A stretch of 64,000 nt of DNA from Urechidicola croceus (GTDB lineage: Bacteria; Bacteroidota; Bacteroidia; Flavobacteriales; Flavobacteriaceae), in contig CAJIZG010000003.1 of NCBI GenBank assembly GCA_905181865.1, positions 1,004,001-1,068,000 on the forward strand, in the 5' to 3' direction. Below, one piece after another: positions 18,690 to 27,760 of the stretch (the stretch's first letter is position 1; each line of letters begins with the position of its first letter). Below the pieces are notes generated by a model. That model worked only from the letters and a program-made list of their open reading frames with translations. It did not search any database and was not told the DNA's origin. Made by a program: the position numbers and the translations under genes.

Positions 18690-19406
18690 CTATTTTTCCA
18701 ACTTATATAAATACATATTAATCACATTTTCCAACCCTAAGTACAATGATTCAGTAATTAAAGCGTGGCCAATCGAAACCTCATCTAAGAAGGGTAAACT
18801 TTGAGCAAAGAACTTTATATTATCCAAACTCAAATCATGCCCTGCATTGACACTCATTCCTAAATCATGTGCCAACTGAGCACATGCTGCATATGGTTTT
18901 ACCGCAGCTAAATTTCCCTTTTGGTATGCTGTAGCAAAATACTCTGTATACAATTCAATTCTATCTGATCCTGTTTTCACTGCATTCTCAACCATTTTCA
19001 AATCTGGATCTACAAATATGGAAGTTCTAATTCCATTCCTTTTAAATTCTGTGATTACTTCAGTTAAAAAAGATTGATTCGCAACCGTATCCCAACCAGC
19101 ATTAGAAGTAATAGCATCGTCACCATCAGGAACCAAAGTTACTTGAGTTGGTTTTATATCCATGACCAAATCCATAAATTTTTTAATTGGATTTCCTTCA
19201 ATATTATATTCGGTAACAATAGCCGGAACCAAATCATAAGCATCTTGATATTTAATATGACGCTCATCTGGTCTTGGATGAATTGTTACTCCTTGAGCCC
19301 CAAACCTTTGAATATCCGTAGCTGTTTGAACAACATTTGGAGTATCACCGCCACGAGAGTTCCTCAAAGTTGCTATTTTATTAATATTTACACTTAATTT
19401 TGTCAT
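18690..19406 (-). CDS. pdxJ: Pyridoxine 5'-phosphate synthase
   Basis: Condenses 1-deoxyxylulose-5-phosphate with 3-amino-2-oxopropyl phosphate to pyridoxine 5'-phosphate (vitamin B6 synthesis). 238 residues, TIM barrel. The starting KLSVNINKIATLRNSRGG, the IHPRPDERHI segment and the C-terminal SIGHALI are diagnostic. It is divergent from the CBS gene and first in an operon with the hydrolase. Confidence 0.95.
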   Translation of the reverse strand: MTKLSVNINKIATLRNSRGGDTPNVVQTATDIQRFGAQGVTIHPRPDERHIKYQDAYDLVPAIVTEYNIEGNPIKKFMDLVMDIKPTQVTLVPDGDDAITSNAGWDTVANQSFLTEVITEFKRNGIRTSIFVDPDLKMVENAVKTGSDRIELYTEYFATAYQKGNLAAVKPYAACAQLAHDLGMSVNAGHDLSLDNIKFFAQSLPFLDEVSIGHALITESLYLGLENVINMYLYKLEK

Positions 19407-19455
19407 GTGAAGATTTTTTTTGTAAAAATAGTTATAAATTGATGATTGTTGAACT

Positions 19456-19511
19456 TAGAATTAGAAATTGAAAACAGAATCTGAATTCTTCCTTAAAATT
19501 TCTAATTCCTA
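19456..19511. repeat. Inverted repeat between pdxJ and the CBS gene
   Basis: TAGAATTAGAAATT and AATTTCTAATTCCTA face each other across about 27 bases. One mismatch in 14 bases makes a long hairpin or cruciform possible. It lies between divergent genes, so it is not a terminator of either. Confidence 0.4.
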
Positions 19512-19524
19512 AATTCTGAAATTG

Positions 19525-19532
19525 TAAATTTG
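19525..19532 (+). promoter_or_regulatory. Putative -7 box for the CBS-nadK operon
   Basis: TAAATTTG, a perfect TAnnTTTG match 17 bases before the ATG at 19549. No TTG at the expected distance. Confidence 0.4.
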
Positions 19533-19548
19533 CTTTATAGTCGTTTTA

Positions 19549-20208
19549 ATGAAAATATCAGAATACATATCAAAAGACATTAATGCACTGACTTTAAATA
19601 GTACTGTTGCAGAAGCGAAAAGGTCAGTAAGTGACACCTCGTATTCTCATGTACTAATTGTAGATAATCAATATTTGGTTGGTCTTATTTCTGAAAGTGA
19701 TATTGACACCATCGAAAATAAGTCGGATACGCTAAAGAACTACGAACATTTATTTGAACATTTCTTTATCAAAAATTCTGATAACTGGATTGATATTCTA
19801 AAAATGTTCGCCGCATCAGAAACGAATATTGTACCTGTATTGGGTGATAATAATGAATATGTAGGTTATTACGAGCTCGCGGATGTCTTACACTATTTTA
19901 ACGACACCCCATTGTTAAATCATGACGGTTTCTTTTTAGTTATAGAAAAAGGAATTAAGGATTATTCGTTCAGTGAGATATCCCAAATTGTTGAGTCGAA
20001 CGACGCAAAATTAATAGGCATATTTATCTCGGGCTACAAAAATGATTTGGTGAGAATAACATTAAAAATTGCATCCGAAGAAATTAATGATATTATCCAG
20101 TCCTTTAGGCGATATGGGTATAATTTACTCACCAAACACAAAGAAGACATGCTGTTGGAAGAACTTAAAAACAGGTCAAATTATCTTCAAAAATATTTAA
20201 ACATTTAA
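19549..20208 (+). CDS. CBS domain protein, AcuB-like
   Basis: 219-residue cytoplasmic protein. A tandem CBS pair spans about residues 1-130 (SYSHVLIVDNQYLVGLISESDI and NIVPVLGDNNEYVGYYELADVL) and would bind an adenine nucleotide. The C-terminal part (about 135-190, FSEISQIVESNDAKLIG then VRITLKI) resembles an ACT-like fold. It is three bases upstream of nadK, a fixed flavobacterial order, which hints at sensing of NAD(P) or adenylate state; that is inference. Confidence 0.88.
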   Translation: MKISEYISKDINALTLNSTVAEAKRSVSDTSYSHVLIVDNQYLVGLISESDIDTIENKSDTLKNYEHLFEHFFIKNSDNWIDILKMFAASETNIVPVLGDNNEYVGYYELADVLHYFNDTPLLNHDGFFLVIEKGIKDYSFSEISQIVESNDAKLIGIFISGYKNDLVRITLKIASEEINDIIQSFRRYGYNLLTKHKEDMLLEELKNRSNYLQKYLNI

Positions 20209-20211
20209 CGT

Positions 20212-21099
20212 ATGAAGATTGCAATCTACGGCCATTATTTCAACGAAGATGCTCAGCGATATGTTGAAGATTTATTGAACGCATTGTACGCAAAAAATTC
20301 CACTATTTTTATTGAAAAAGAATTTTTAGAATTAATTAACTCAAATGTAAATAACTCCTACGATTATCAAACTTTTACCAACCACACCGAATTAGACAGT
20401 TCTTTTGATTTGTTTTTTACACTCGGTGGAGATGGCACTATATTGCGATCTATTACCTATATTAGAGACTCTAATATTCCGGTAGTAGGTATAAATATTG
20501 GTCGATTGGGCTTTTTAGCCACCATTAAAAAAGAAGAAATCGCTGAAGCCATTGAGGCTTTATGTGCAAATGACTTCACCATAAAAGAACGCTCTTTATT
20601 AGCGGTAAAAACCTTGCCAGAAAACGATTCTATCCTAGAACTTTCTTATGCACTCAACGAAGTAACTTTAAGCAGAAAGGATACCGCTTCTATGATAACG
20701 ATTGAAACGTATTTGGACGATGAATACTTGACTTCTTATTGGGCTGACGGACTAATTATAAGCACCCCTACAGGCTCTACGGGATACTCCCTTAGTTGTG
20801 GTGGACCTGTAATTACACCACAAGCAAAAAGTTATGTATTAACGCCGGTTGCGCCCCACAATCTAAATGCACGCCCTCTAATTATTTCAGACAATACAAA
20901 AATTAGAATGAGAACCATTGGGCGAGAAAATGAATTCTCTTTATCGCTAGATTCTCGTATAGCAACCGTTTGCAATTACACTGAAATTTTGATTGAAAAA
21001 GCGCCGTTTACAATTAAAATGATTGAATTAAAGAACAACACCTTTATTAAGACGCTTAGAAAAAAGTTGTTATGGGGAGAGGATACTCGAAACAAATAA
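20212..21099 (+). CDS. nadK: NAD kinase
   Basis: Phosphorylates NAD to NADP in the cytoplasm. GGDGT is at residues 72-76, with the NAD-binding STPTGSTGYSLSCGGP further on. The 295-residue length is normal. It is in an operon with the CBS gene and is followed by the envelope-biogenesis block. Confidence 0.95.
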   Translation: MKIAIYGHYFNEDAQRYVEDLLNALYAKNSTIFIEKEFLELINSNVNNSYDYQTFTNHTELDSSFDLFFTLGGDGTILRSITYIRDSNIPVVGINIGRLGFLATIKKEEIAEAIEALCANDFTIKERSLLAVKTLPENDSILELSYALNEVTLSRKDTASMITIETYLDDEYLTSYWADGLIISTPTGSTGYSLSCGGPVITPQAKSYVLTPVAPHNLNARPLIISDNTKIRMRTIGRENEFSLSLDSRIATVCNYTEILIEKAPFTIKMIELKNNTFIKTLRKKLLWGEDTRNK

Positions 21100-21188
21100 T
21101 ACTCTAACCACTTTTTCCACAATATTTTAACTTTAAAACAGTTATCAAAAAAGTGCTTTCAATCCGTTTCGAAATGAATTGAAATGCC

Positions 21189-21196
21189 TATATTTG
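21189..21196 (+). promoter_or_regulatory. Putative -7 box inside the longest DUF6089 frame
   Basis: TATATTTG lies inside the extended reading frame that begins at 21184. Transcription would begin near 21203, just before the ATG at 21211. This decides in favour of the internal start and suggests a very short leader. No TTG partner at the expected distance. Confidence 0.45.
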
Positions 21197-21210
21197 CACG
21201 CTATTTTATT

Positions 21211-21891
21211 ATGCTAAAAAAGATTTTATTTATTACAATCATTTGTACAACGGGAACAACCAATGGACAGATTAATGAAGTAGGCATATCTATGGGAGGA
21301 AGTAATTATATTGGTGATATTGGCCGCGAAAATTATATCTACCCTAATAATTACGCTATTGGCGTTATTTGTAAATATAATTTAAATCCAAGAATAGCCT
21401 TGAGAGGAACGTATACATACTCAAAAATTAGTAATGATGACGCTGATTCTAAAAACGTAGCTAGGCAAATTCGTGATTTGCATTTCACCAATACAATAAA
21501 TGAATTGGCACTGGGTATCGAATTTAATTATTTTGAATATAACTTATCCGCTAGAGACAAAACACATTCTCCTTATATTCTCATAGAAATAGCAGCATAT
21601 AATTTTAGCGTAGTGAAATCTGAAATAAGCCCAGGGCAATTTGAATATGAATCAAAAACATCATATTCTTTACCTTTTGGACTTGGTTACAAAACAAAAA
21701 TTTTCGGAAAAATAGCAGGAGCCTTTGAAATTGGAGTCCGCTATACTATGGATGATGAATTAGACTATAACAACCACGATATTCAAGGACTAAATTTTGG
21801 AAATCCAAATAACAATGATTGGTATGTATTTACTGGAATAAATCTTGTTTATACATTTGGACGCCCTTCTTGTTATACAAATCCACTCTAA
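21211..21891 (+). CDS. DUF6089 family outer-membrane beta-barrel protein
   Basis: 226 residues from the chosen ATG, which gives a proper signal peptide (LKKILFITIICTTGTTNGQ); the upstream ATG at 21184 would put polar residues ahead of it and overlaps a -7 box. SMGGSNYIGDIG, alternating beta-strand segments and a terminal YTFGR stretch fit an eight-strand-like barrel. DUF6089 genes normally precede uppS and bamA in flavobacteria, as here; function unknown, likely envelope related. Confidence 0.85.
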   Translation: MLKKILFITIICTTGTTNGQINEVGISMGGSNYIGDIGRENYIYPNNYAIGVICKYNLNPRIALRGTYTYSKISNDDADSKNVARQIRDLHFTNTINELALGIEFNYFEYNLSARDKTHSPYILIEIAAYNFSVVKSEISPGQFEYESKTSYSLPFGLGYKTKIFGKIAGAFEIGVRYTMDDELDYNNHDIQGLNFGNPNNNDWYVFTGINLVYTFGRPSCYTNPL

Positions 21892-21896
21892 AAATA

Positions 21897-22652
21897 ATGG
21901 ATTTCCTTTCTAAAATCAATACTCAAAATATACCCAAACATGTGGCCGTAATTATGGACGGTAATGGGCGTTGGGCAAAAAAACAAGGGAAATCACGAAT
22001 TTTTGGACATAAAAACGGAGTAAAAGCTGTTAAAGAGACTATTGTAGCGGCTGGAAATGCTGGGGTAAAAGCATTAACGTTGTACGCTTTTTCAACTGAA
22101 AACTGGAAAAGACCAGAAACTGAAATAAAAACCTTGATGACCTTGCTTGTTACTTCACTTAAAAACGAGGCCAAAGATTTAATAAAAAACAACATCAAAC
22201 TTCAGGTGATAGGAAATCAAAATCATCTTCCAGAAATTGTTCGTAAAGGCCTCAATAAAGTCATAGAACAAACCAAAAATAACACTGTATTAACCTTAAC
22301 AATCGCATTGAGTTATGGCTCTAGAGAAGAAATTGTTAATGCTTTCAAAAATATAGCTAAAAAAGTTGTTAATAATGATCTTTCGGTTGAAGAAATTAAT
22401 GAAAACATTATTAATAATCATTTATATACGTTTACTTTGCCCGATGTCGATTTAATGATAAGAACGAGCGGAGAAAAACGAATTAGCAACTTTCTTTTAT
22501 GGCAAATTGCATATGCTGAATTACACTTTACAGATGTACTTTGGCCCGATTTCACAAAGAATGATTTTTACAACGCGATAATTGAATATCAAACTATAGA
22601 ACGACGCTTCGGAAAGACAAGCGATCAAATTAAACTACCAAATGAGATATAA
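21897..22652 (+). CDS. uppS: Isoprenyl (undecaprenyl diphosphate) synthase
   Basis: Cytoplasmic cis-prenyltransferase that makes the lipid carrier for peptidoglycan. From ATG 21897 the protein has 251 residues; the longer frame from 21819 runs through the DUF6089 gene and is rejected. IMDGNGRWAKK puts catalytic Asp at residue 21; ALTLYAFSTENWKRP and DLMIRTSGEKRISNFLLWQ are hallmark motifs. The stop overlaps the bamA start by 11 bases. Confidence 0.95.
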   Translation: MDFLSKINTQNIPKHVAVIMDGNGRWAKKQGKSRIFGHKNGVKAVKETIVAAGNAGVKALTLYAFSTENWKRPETEIKTLMTLLVTSLKNEAKDLIKNNIKLQVIGNQNHLPEIVRKGLNKVIEQTKNNTVLTLTIALSYGSREEIVNAFKNIAKKVVNNDLSVEEINENIINNHLYTFTLPDVDLMIRTSGEKRISNFLLWQIAYAELHFTDVLWPDFTKNDFYNAIIEYQTIERRFGKTSDQIKLPNEI

Positions 22653-25191
22653 GTTACCCTTAATATATTTTTCTTTTCTATTTTTTACCACATCAATTTT
22701 CGCTCAAGAGTCCAATACGATCGATAATACTGTTTTGGTTGTGCAAGACACCATAGTAAAAGAGACAAAGCCTAAGGCTGCAGGTCCTATTAAATACAAA
22801 TCAGGTGACACCTTTGAATTGGGAGGAATGACTGTTACAGGCCTTGAAAAGTTCAGCGAACAAGCAGTAAAAGTTTTTACAGGATTAAAAGTTGGACAAC
22901 AAATTAAAATCCCAGGGGACAAATTATCAAGCGCTATTAAAAAGTTATACGAGCAAAAGCAGTTTAGTAATGTAGACGTGTATATTTCAAAAATAGATGG
23001 AAAAGTTGTCTATCTCGAGTTTGACGTAAAAGAATTACCGCAATTGAACAACATAACCTTCTCTGGTGTTAAGAAAGGAAAAGCAAAGGAACTTAAAAAA
23101 GACACAGAACTGATAAAAGGGGCCATGTTGACCGACAATCTTTTAGTTACTTCTCAAAATTACATCAAAAGTAAATATCAAGAAAAAGGATTCTTAAATG
23201 CTAAAGTTAGACTTGACACTAAAAAAGATACAGCCGACGTTAATAGTCTAGATATGCTGGTGCATGTGGACAAGGGAAACAAAATTAAAATTAAGGACAT
23301 TTATTTTGACGGCAACGACAAAGTAAAAGACAAAACATTGGCGAAAGCCATGAAAAACACCAAAAAGAAAAAGTTTGGTCGTTTTTGGAAAGGGTCAAAA
23401 TTTATTGATGAAAAGTTTGATGAGGATTTGCAGTCTATTCTAGATAAATTCAGTGAAAAAGGACATAGAGATGCTCGGATTTTAAATGATTCTATATCCT
23501 GGAATGATGACAACACTATTAATGTTCATATTGTGTTAGAAGAAGGGCAAAAATATTATTTTGGAGGGATTGAATATATAGGAAATGTCGCTTATTCAGA
23601 TGCGCGATTAAATTCAATTTTAAGAATTGACAAAGGCCAAGTTTACAATGCTAAAGTATTAAAAGAACGTGTTTTAGGTGATGGCACTCCAGAATCTCAA
23701 GATATTAAATCGTTATACGATAATACTGGATATATTTTTTCTACGGTAACTCCTGTAGAAACTAAAGTTGAAAACGATTCTATTTACGTTCAAATCAAAA
23801 TTTCCGAAGATGAACAAGCCACATTAAAAAGAATCACGGTTAATGGAAATGACAAAACCAATGATCACGTTATTTATCGACAAATCAGAACGCGTCCGGG
23901 GTACCTATATGCAAAAGACGATATCATTCGTACTATTAGAGAATTGGGACAATTAGGCTTTTTTGATGCAGAGACTATTACGCCAGATTTAAAACCAGAC
24001 TACATTGCTAAAACAGTTGACATCGACTATTCGGTCACTGAAAAAGGTGCCAGCCAAATAGAACTCCAAGGCGGATACGGTGGAGGCTCATTTATTGGGA
24101 CACTTGGTTTGTCTTTTAATAATTTCTCTATGAGAAATATTTTCAATGGAAAAGCATACAAACCACTTCCAATGGGAGATGGACAATCGTTGTCATTACG
24201 TCTACAAAAGAGTCGATATTATACGACGACTAGTTTTTCATTTACAGAACCTTGGTTAGGCGGTAAAAAACCACAATCATTGTCCTTTTCTATCTACAAT
24301 TCAAAGCAGTTTAGATATAATTTTCAAACAAGAGACGTTGATAAAGATCAAAGATTAGATATTATTGGAGCATCTATTGGTTTAGGAAAAAGATTAAAAT
24401 GGCCTGATGATTATTTCCAATTAACACAGACGGTCAGTTTACAACGATACGACCTTAAAGATTATCCTATTGGTTCATTTTCTTTTGATACCGGTATTTC
24501 GAACAACTTGTCTTATGAAATAACCTTAGCAAGAAAATCTGCAGGTGCCAACCCAGTCTTCCCAACGTATGGATCAGATTTTAGTATTGGTGCAAAAATG
24601 ACTTTTCCTTATTCACTAGTAACGGAGAAAGATTATGACAATGTTGATGACCAAGAAAAATATAAATGGTTAGAATATTATAAATTGAATTTTAAAGGAA
24701 AATGGTACACGTCTCTTTTTAGTAAAGTTGTTTTAATGTCGAATGCTGAATTCGGCTTCTTAGGTTACTATAATAGTGAACTTGGATATTCACCATTTGA
24801 AAGATATTATGTTGGAGGTGATGGATTAGCAACCTTTCAATTAGATGGTCGTGAGACTATTGGCTTAAGAGGATATGAAAATTCACAAGTATCTTCTATC
24901 CAAGGTGGAACCATCTATAATAAATTTCAATTAGAAATGCGTTATCCAATAACATTAAAACCTTCAGCTTCTATTTATGCCTTAGCATTTTTAGAAGCAG
25001 GTAACTCGTACGATGGCTTTGAAGAATTTAGAGCTTTCGAATTAAAAAGATCGGCAGGTTTAGGGGTAAGAATCTTTATGCCAGCCTTTGGATTATTAGG
25101 AATTGACTTTGCGCACGGATTTGATCCATTGCGTCCTGGAGAAGAAAAATCTGGTTGGCAAACTCACTTTATAATTGGGCAGCAATTTTAA
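22642..25191 (+). CDS. bamA: Outer membrane protein assembly factor BamA
   Basis: Omp85-family insertase of the outer membrane. Signal peptide (LPLIYFSFLFFTTSIFAQ), then a run of POTRA domains over about residues 45-430 (GMTVTGLEKFS, NNITFSGVKKGK, IYFDGNDKV, GGIEYIGNVAYSD, ITVNGNDKTND), then the barrel. GLRGYEN in the surrogate lid loop and the C-terminal GQQF ending in Phe are typical. The start overlaps the uppS end, so translation is probably coupled. Confidence 0.95.
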   Translation: MRYKLPLIYFSFLFFTTSIFAQESNTIDNTVLVVQDTIVKETKPKAAGPIKYKSGDTFELGGMTVTGLEKFSEQAVKVFTGLKVGQQIKIPGDKLSSAIKKLYEQKQFSNVDVYISKIDGKVVYLEFDVKELPQLNNITFSGVKKGKAKELKKDTELIKGAMLTDNLLVTSQNYIKSKYQEKGFLNAKVRLDTKKDTADVNSLDMLVHVDKGNKIKIKDIYFDGNDKVKDKTLAKAMKNTKKKKFGRFWKGSKFIDEKFDEDLQSILDKFSEKGHRDARILNDSISWNDDNTINVHIVLEEGQKYYFGGIEYIGNVAYSDARLNSILRIDKGQVYNAKVLKERVLGDGTPESQDIKSLYDNTGYIFSTVTPVETKVENDSIYVQIKISEDEQATLKRITVNGNDKTNDHVIYRQIRTRPGYLYAKDDIIRTIRELGQLGFFDAETITPDLKPDYIAKTVDIDYSVTEKGASQIELQGGYGGGSFIGTLGLSFNNFSMRNIFNGKAYKPLPMGDGQSLSLRLQKSRYYTTTSFSFTEPWLGGKKPQSLSFSIYNSKQFRYNFQTRDVDKDQRLDIIGASIGLGKRLKWPDDYFQLTQTVSLQRYDLKDYPIGSFSFDTGISNNLSYEITLARKSAGANPVFPTYGSDFSIGAKMTFPYSLVTEKDYDNVDDQEKYKWLEYYKLNFKGKWYTSLFSKVVLMSNAEFGFLGYYNSELGYSPFERYYVGGDGLATFQLDGRETIGLRGYENSQVSSIQGGTIYNKFQLEMRYPITLKPSASIYALAFLEAGNSYDGFEEFRAFELKRSAGLGVRIFMPAFGLLGIDFAHGFDPLRPGEEKSGWQTHFIIGQQF

Positions 25192-25208
25192 TTAATTCAT
25201 TACATTTG
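25175..25208 (+). promoter_or_regulatory. Possible promoter for the ompH pair
   Basis: TTG at 25175-25177, a 23-base spacer, and TACATTTG at 25201-25208, about 49 bases before the first ompH ATG. The spacer is at the long end of the accepted range. It overlaps the 3' end of bamA. Confidence 0.4.
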
Positions 25209-25256
25209 TATATATAGTAAATATTTGGCACTATATTTTTAAAATACATAGTTGTT

Positions 25257-26357
25257 ATGACAAAAAATATTCTTTTTGCGTTTGCAATTGCCCTCCTTGG
25301 GATGACCTCTTTTTCACAAAAGGGCCAAAGAATTGCTTATGTTGATATGAACTATATTTTAGAAAACATTCCAGCCTATGCCAGTGCTCAAGATCAATTG
25401 GATAAAAAAGTTACAACTTGGCAACAAAATTTAGATAAAATCCAACATGAGATTAAAACCATGAAAACAAATTTAAGTAATGAAAAGACATTACTTACCA
25501 ACGATCTTATTGCAGAAAGAAACGAAGACATTGAATTGAAAGAAGAGGAATTTAAAAAATTAGAGGAGAAATACTTTTCTTCTGATGGTATTCTTTTCTT
25601 AATGCGCAAACAATTGGTAACCCCTATACAAGATCAAGTGTATAACGCAACGCAAGATATTGCCAAAACACGTCGCTATGATTTTGTTTTTGATAAGTCC
25701 TCAGATTTAATCATGCTATATTCAAGTAAGCAAAATGATATTAGCGAACTTGTATTAAAATCTATTGAAAGAGGAGAAAAGGCTTCGAAAGCTGCCGTCA
25801 ATAAAGCGTCAAGGTCTAGAAATTCGGCCGTTACTAATTCCGATGGCCCTGAAGTGTCCGAAGATCCTTTAGAAGATGACGCGAACGAAATTAAAATTAG
25901 TGATAGGAATGCTAAGAGACAAGAGGCACTAGCAAGAATAGCAAAACAAAAAATAGATCGTGCTAAAAAGTGGGAAGCACAAAAAAAAGCCATTCAAAAT
26001 AAAGCATCAAGATCTAGAACTTCAAAAGTTTCAACGGATAGTATTGTTGCTACCTCCAACGAGTCACCTTCTTCTAATTCAGATGGAATTGAGGTCCCAG
26101 AAGATCTTATAGAAAACGACGCCAAAGAAATTAAAATTAATAAAAGAGACGCGAAGAGGCAAGAAGCCCAGGCGAGAATAGAACAACAAAAATTAGATCG
26201 CAATAAAAAGCGTAAAGATCAAAAAAAAGCCATTGAAAAGAAACGATTAGAAAGATTAAAACAACGAGAAAAAGCACCAAATGAATTAGAAGACAACAAA
26301 GAGAGCGACACCGATAGTAAAAAAGAAAATGTAACAGAAGAGAACGAAAACGAATAG
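25257..26357 (+). CDS. OmpH/Skp-like chaperone with a duplicated charged tail
   Basis: 366 residues, about twice the usual Skp size. A signal peptide (1-20) is followed by the OmpH core (about 22-175: RIAYVDMNYILENIPAY, a coiled-coil arm, RRYDFVFDKSSDLIMLYSS). Residues 182-247 and 248-327 are two copies of a unit that starts NKASRSR, passes an acidic stretch and ends in a basic helix with AKRQEA and QKKAI. The last 40 residues are a further charged tail. Skp proteins hold unfolded outer-membrane proteins in the periplasm; the tail could lengthen the coiled-coil tentacles or bind another envelope component. It follows bamA directly. Confidence 0.88.
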   Translation: MTKNILFAFAIALLGMTSFSQKGQRIAYVDMNYILENIPAYASAQDQLDKKVTTWQQNLDKIQHEIKTMKTNLSNEKTLLTNDLIAERNEDIELKEEEFKKLEEKYFSSDGILFLMRKQLVTPIQDQVYNATQDIAKTRRYDFVFDKSSDLIMLYSSKQNDISELVLKSIERGEKASKAAVNKASRSRNSAVTNSDGPEVSEDPLEDDANEIKISDRNAKRQEALARIAKQKIDRAKKWEAQKKAIQNKASRSRTSKVSTDSIVATSNESPSSNSDGIEVPEDLIENDAKEIKINKRDAKRQEAQARIEQQKLDRNKKRKDQKKAIEKKRLERLKQREKAPNELEDNKESDTDSKKENVTEENENE

Positions 26358-26397
26358 AAAGAAAAAAACCAATTATTAAAAAAACAAAACATTAAAA

Positions 26398-26901
26398 ATG
26401 AAAAATTTAAAAACATTAGTATTAATCGCAGCAATTACCTTAGGATTTAACACGATGCAAGCGCAAGAAAAATTTGGTCACATTAACATGCAAGAATTAC
26501 TTGCAACAATGCCAGAAGCAAAAGCAATGCAAGTTGAGTTAGAAAAATTAGACAAAACGCAGCAAGCAGATTTACAAAGTGCAGTTACCGCTTTTCAAGC
26601 AAAAGTACAAAAATACCAAACAGAAGGACCAACTCAAACGGAGGGTGAAAATACTAAAAGAGCTGCTGAATTGAAGGCCGAAGAACAAAAATTACAAATG
26701 GCTAGCCAAAGTGCACAGCAATCAATTCAAAATAAACAAAGAGAATTATTGGAGCCAATTGCAAAAAAAGCAAATGAAGCTGTGGAAGCTGTTGCCGAAA
26801 CAGAAGGCTTCAAGTATATTTTTCATAGAGAAGTTTTAGTAGTCGCTCAAGGAACTGATATTTTACCATTGGTAAAAGCTAAATTGGGAATTACTGAATA
26901 A
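26398..26901 (+). CDS. OmpH/Skp family periplasmic chaperone
   Basis: 167 residues, standard Skp size. Signal peptide (LKTLVLIAAITLGFNTMQAQ), then KFGHINMQELLATMPEAKAM, a Gln-rich coiled-coil arm (about 50-115) and the terminal FKYIFHREVLVVAQGTDI. It is paralogous to the longer gene just upstream. A terminator follows, closing the bamA-ompH-ompH unit. Confidence 0.92.
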   Translation: MKNLKTLVLIAAITLGFNTMQAQEKFGHINMQELLATMPEAKAMQVELEKLDKTQQADLQSAVTAFQAKVQKYQTEGPTQTEGENTKRAAELKAEEQKLQMASQSAQQSIQNKQRELLEPIAKKANEAVEAVAETEGFKYIFHREVLVVAQGTDILPLVKAKLGITE

Positions 26902-26922
26902 TACATAATTATTTTCTACACT

Positions 26923-26950
26923 AAAAATCCCGATTATCGTCGGGATTTTT
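26923..26950 (+). terminator. Terminator after the second ompH gene
   Basis: 11-base stem AAAAATCCCGA / TCGGGATTTTT with a 6-base loop, followed by T-rich sequence. The T-run continues into TATTTTTG at 26951-26958, which could also act as a -7 box for murI, leaving almost no leader. Confidence 0.75.
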
Positions 26951-26962
26951 TATTTTTGAACT

Positions 26963-27757
26963 ATGCATAATTCACATCCCATTGGTGTTTTTGATTCCGG
27001 TATTGGAGGGACTTCAATCTGGAGAGAAATCAATCTTTTATTACCAAATGAAAATACTATTTATTTAGCAGACAGTGCTAATGCTCCCTATGGTAATCAA
27101 TCCCCAGAAAAAATAGTAGAACTAAGCATCAAAAACACAGAGTATTTAATTGACAAGAATTGTAAAGTAATTGTTATAGCCTGTAATACCGCAACAACAA
27201 ATGCCATAAAATTATTGCGAAATTCGTACGATATCCCTTTTGTTGGAATAGAGCCCGCTATTAAACCCGCAGCGCTTAATACACAGTCAAACTGTATTGG
27301 AATACTAGCAACAAAAGGTACATTGAGTAGTTCCCTGTTTACCGAAACATCCGATAAATTTGCTTCCAATATTCAAATTATCGAACAAGCAGGAACTGGA
27401 ATTGTGGAATTAATTGAAAGCGGGAAACTTCATTCGAAGGAAATGACTCTATTACTTGAAATCTATCTTAAGCCGATGCAAGAAAAGAAGATTGATTATC
27501 TTGTCCTTGGCTGTTCGCACTACCCTTATTTGACACCTCAAATTCAACATATTCTTGGAAAAGATGTTACGATCATAGACTCCGGATTTGCGGTAGCCAA
27601 ACATGTACAATCTATAGTAACGTCGTCTAATCTATTGTCAGATTCAACGGACAGAGGAACGCACGAGTTTCTTTCTAATGCCAAAGACATGTCAACGTTA
27701 AAAAGTATTATTGGAGCACTACACAGCAAGTATAGCATAAGTTCTCTAAAGTTTTAA
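26963..27757 (+). CDS. murI: Glutamate racemase
   Basis: Makes D-glutamate for peptidoglycan. Both catalytic cysteines are present: C74 in IACNTATT and C184 in GCSHYP. The start IGVFDSGIGG is typical. 264 residues. It converges on porP/sprF with only three bases between stops. It belongs to the conserved envelope block. Confidence 0.95.
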   Translation: MHNSHPIGVFDSGIGGTSIWREINLLLPNENTIYLADSANAPYGNQSPEKIVELSIKNTEYLIDKNCKVIVIACNTATTNAIKLLRNSYDIPFVGIEPAIKPAALNTQSNCIGILATKGTLSSSLFTETSDKFASNIQIIEQAGTGIVELIESGKLHSKEMTLLLEIYLKPMQEKKIDYLVLGCSHYPYLTPQIQHILGKDVTIIDSGFAVAKHVQSIVTSSNLLSDSTDRGTHEFLSNAKDMSTLKSIIGALHSKYSISSLKF

Positions 27758-27760
27758 CCA

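Noticed and set aside
21819-21896. Longer uppS start overlapping DUF6089
   Set aside because: The extra 26 residues are a shadow of the DUF6089 coding sequence; the ATG at 21897 places the DGNGRWA motif at the usual distance.
26128-26434. Minus-strand Ser/Phe-rich open frames across the ompH tail
   Set aside because: They are reverse-frame shadows of the Lys/Glu-rich repeats and lack any start signal.
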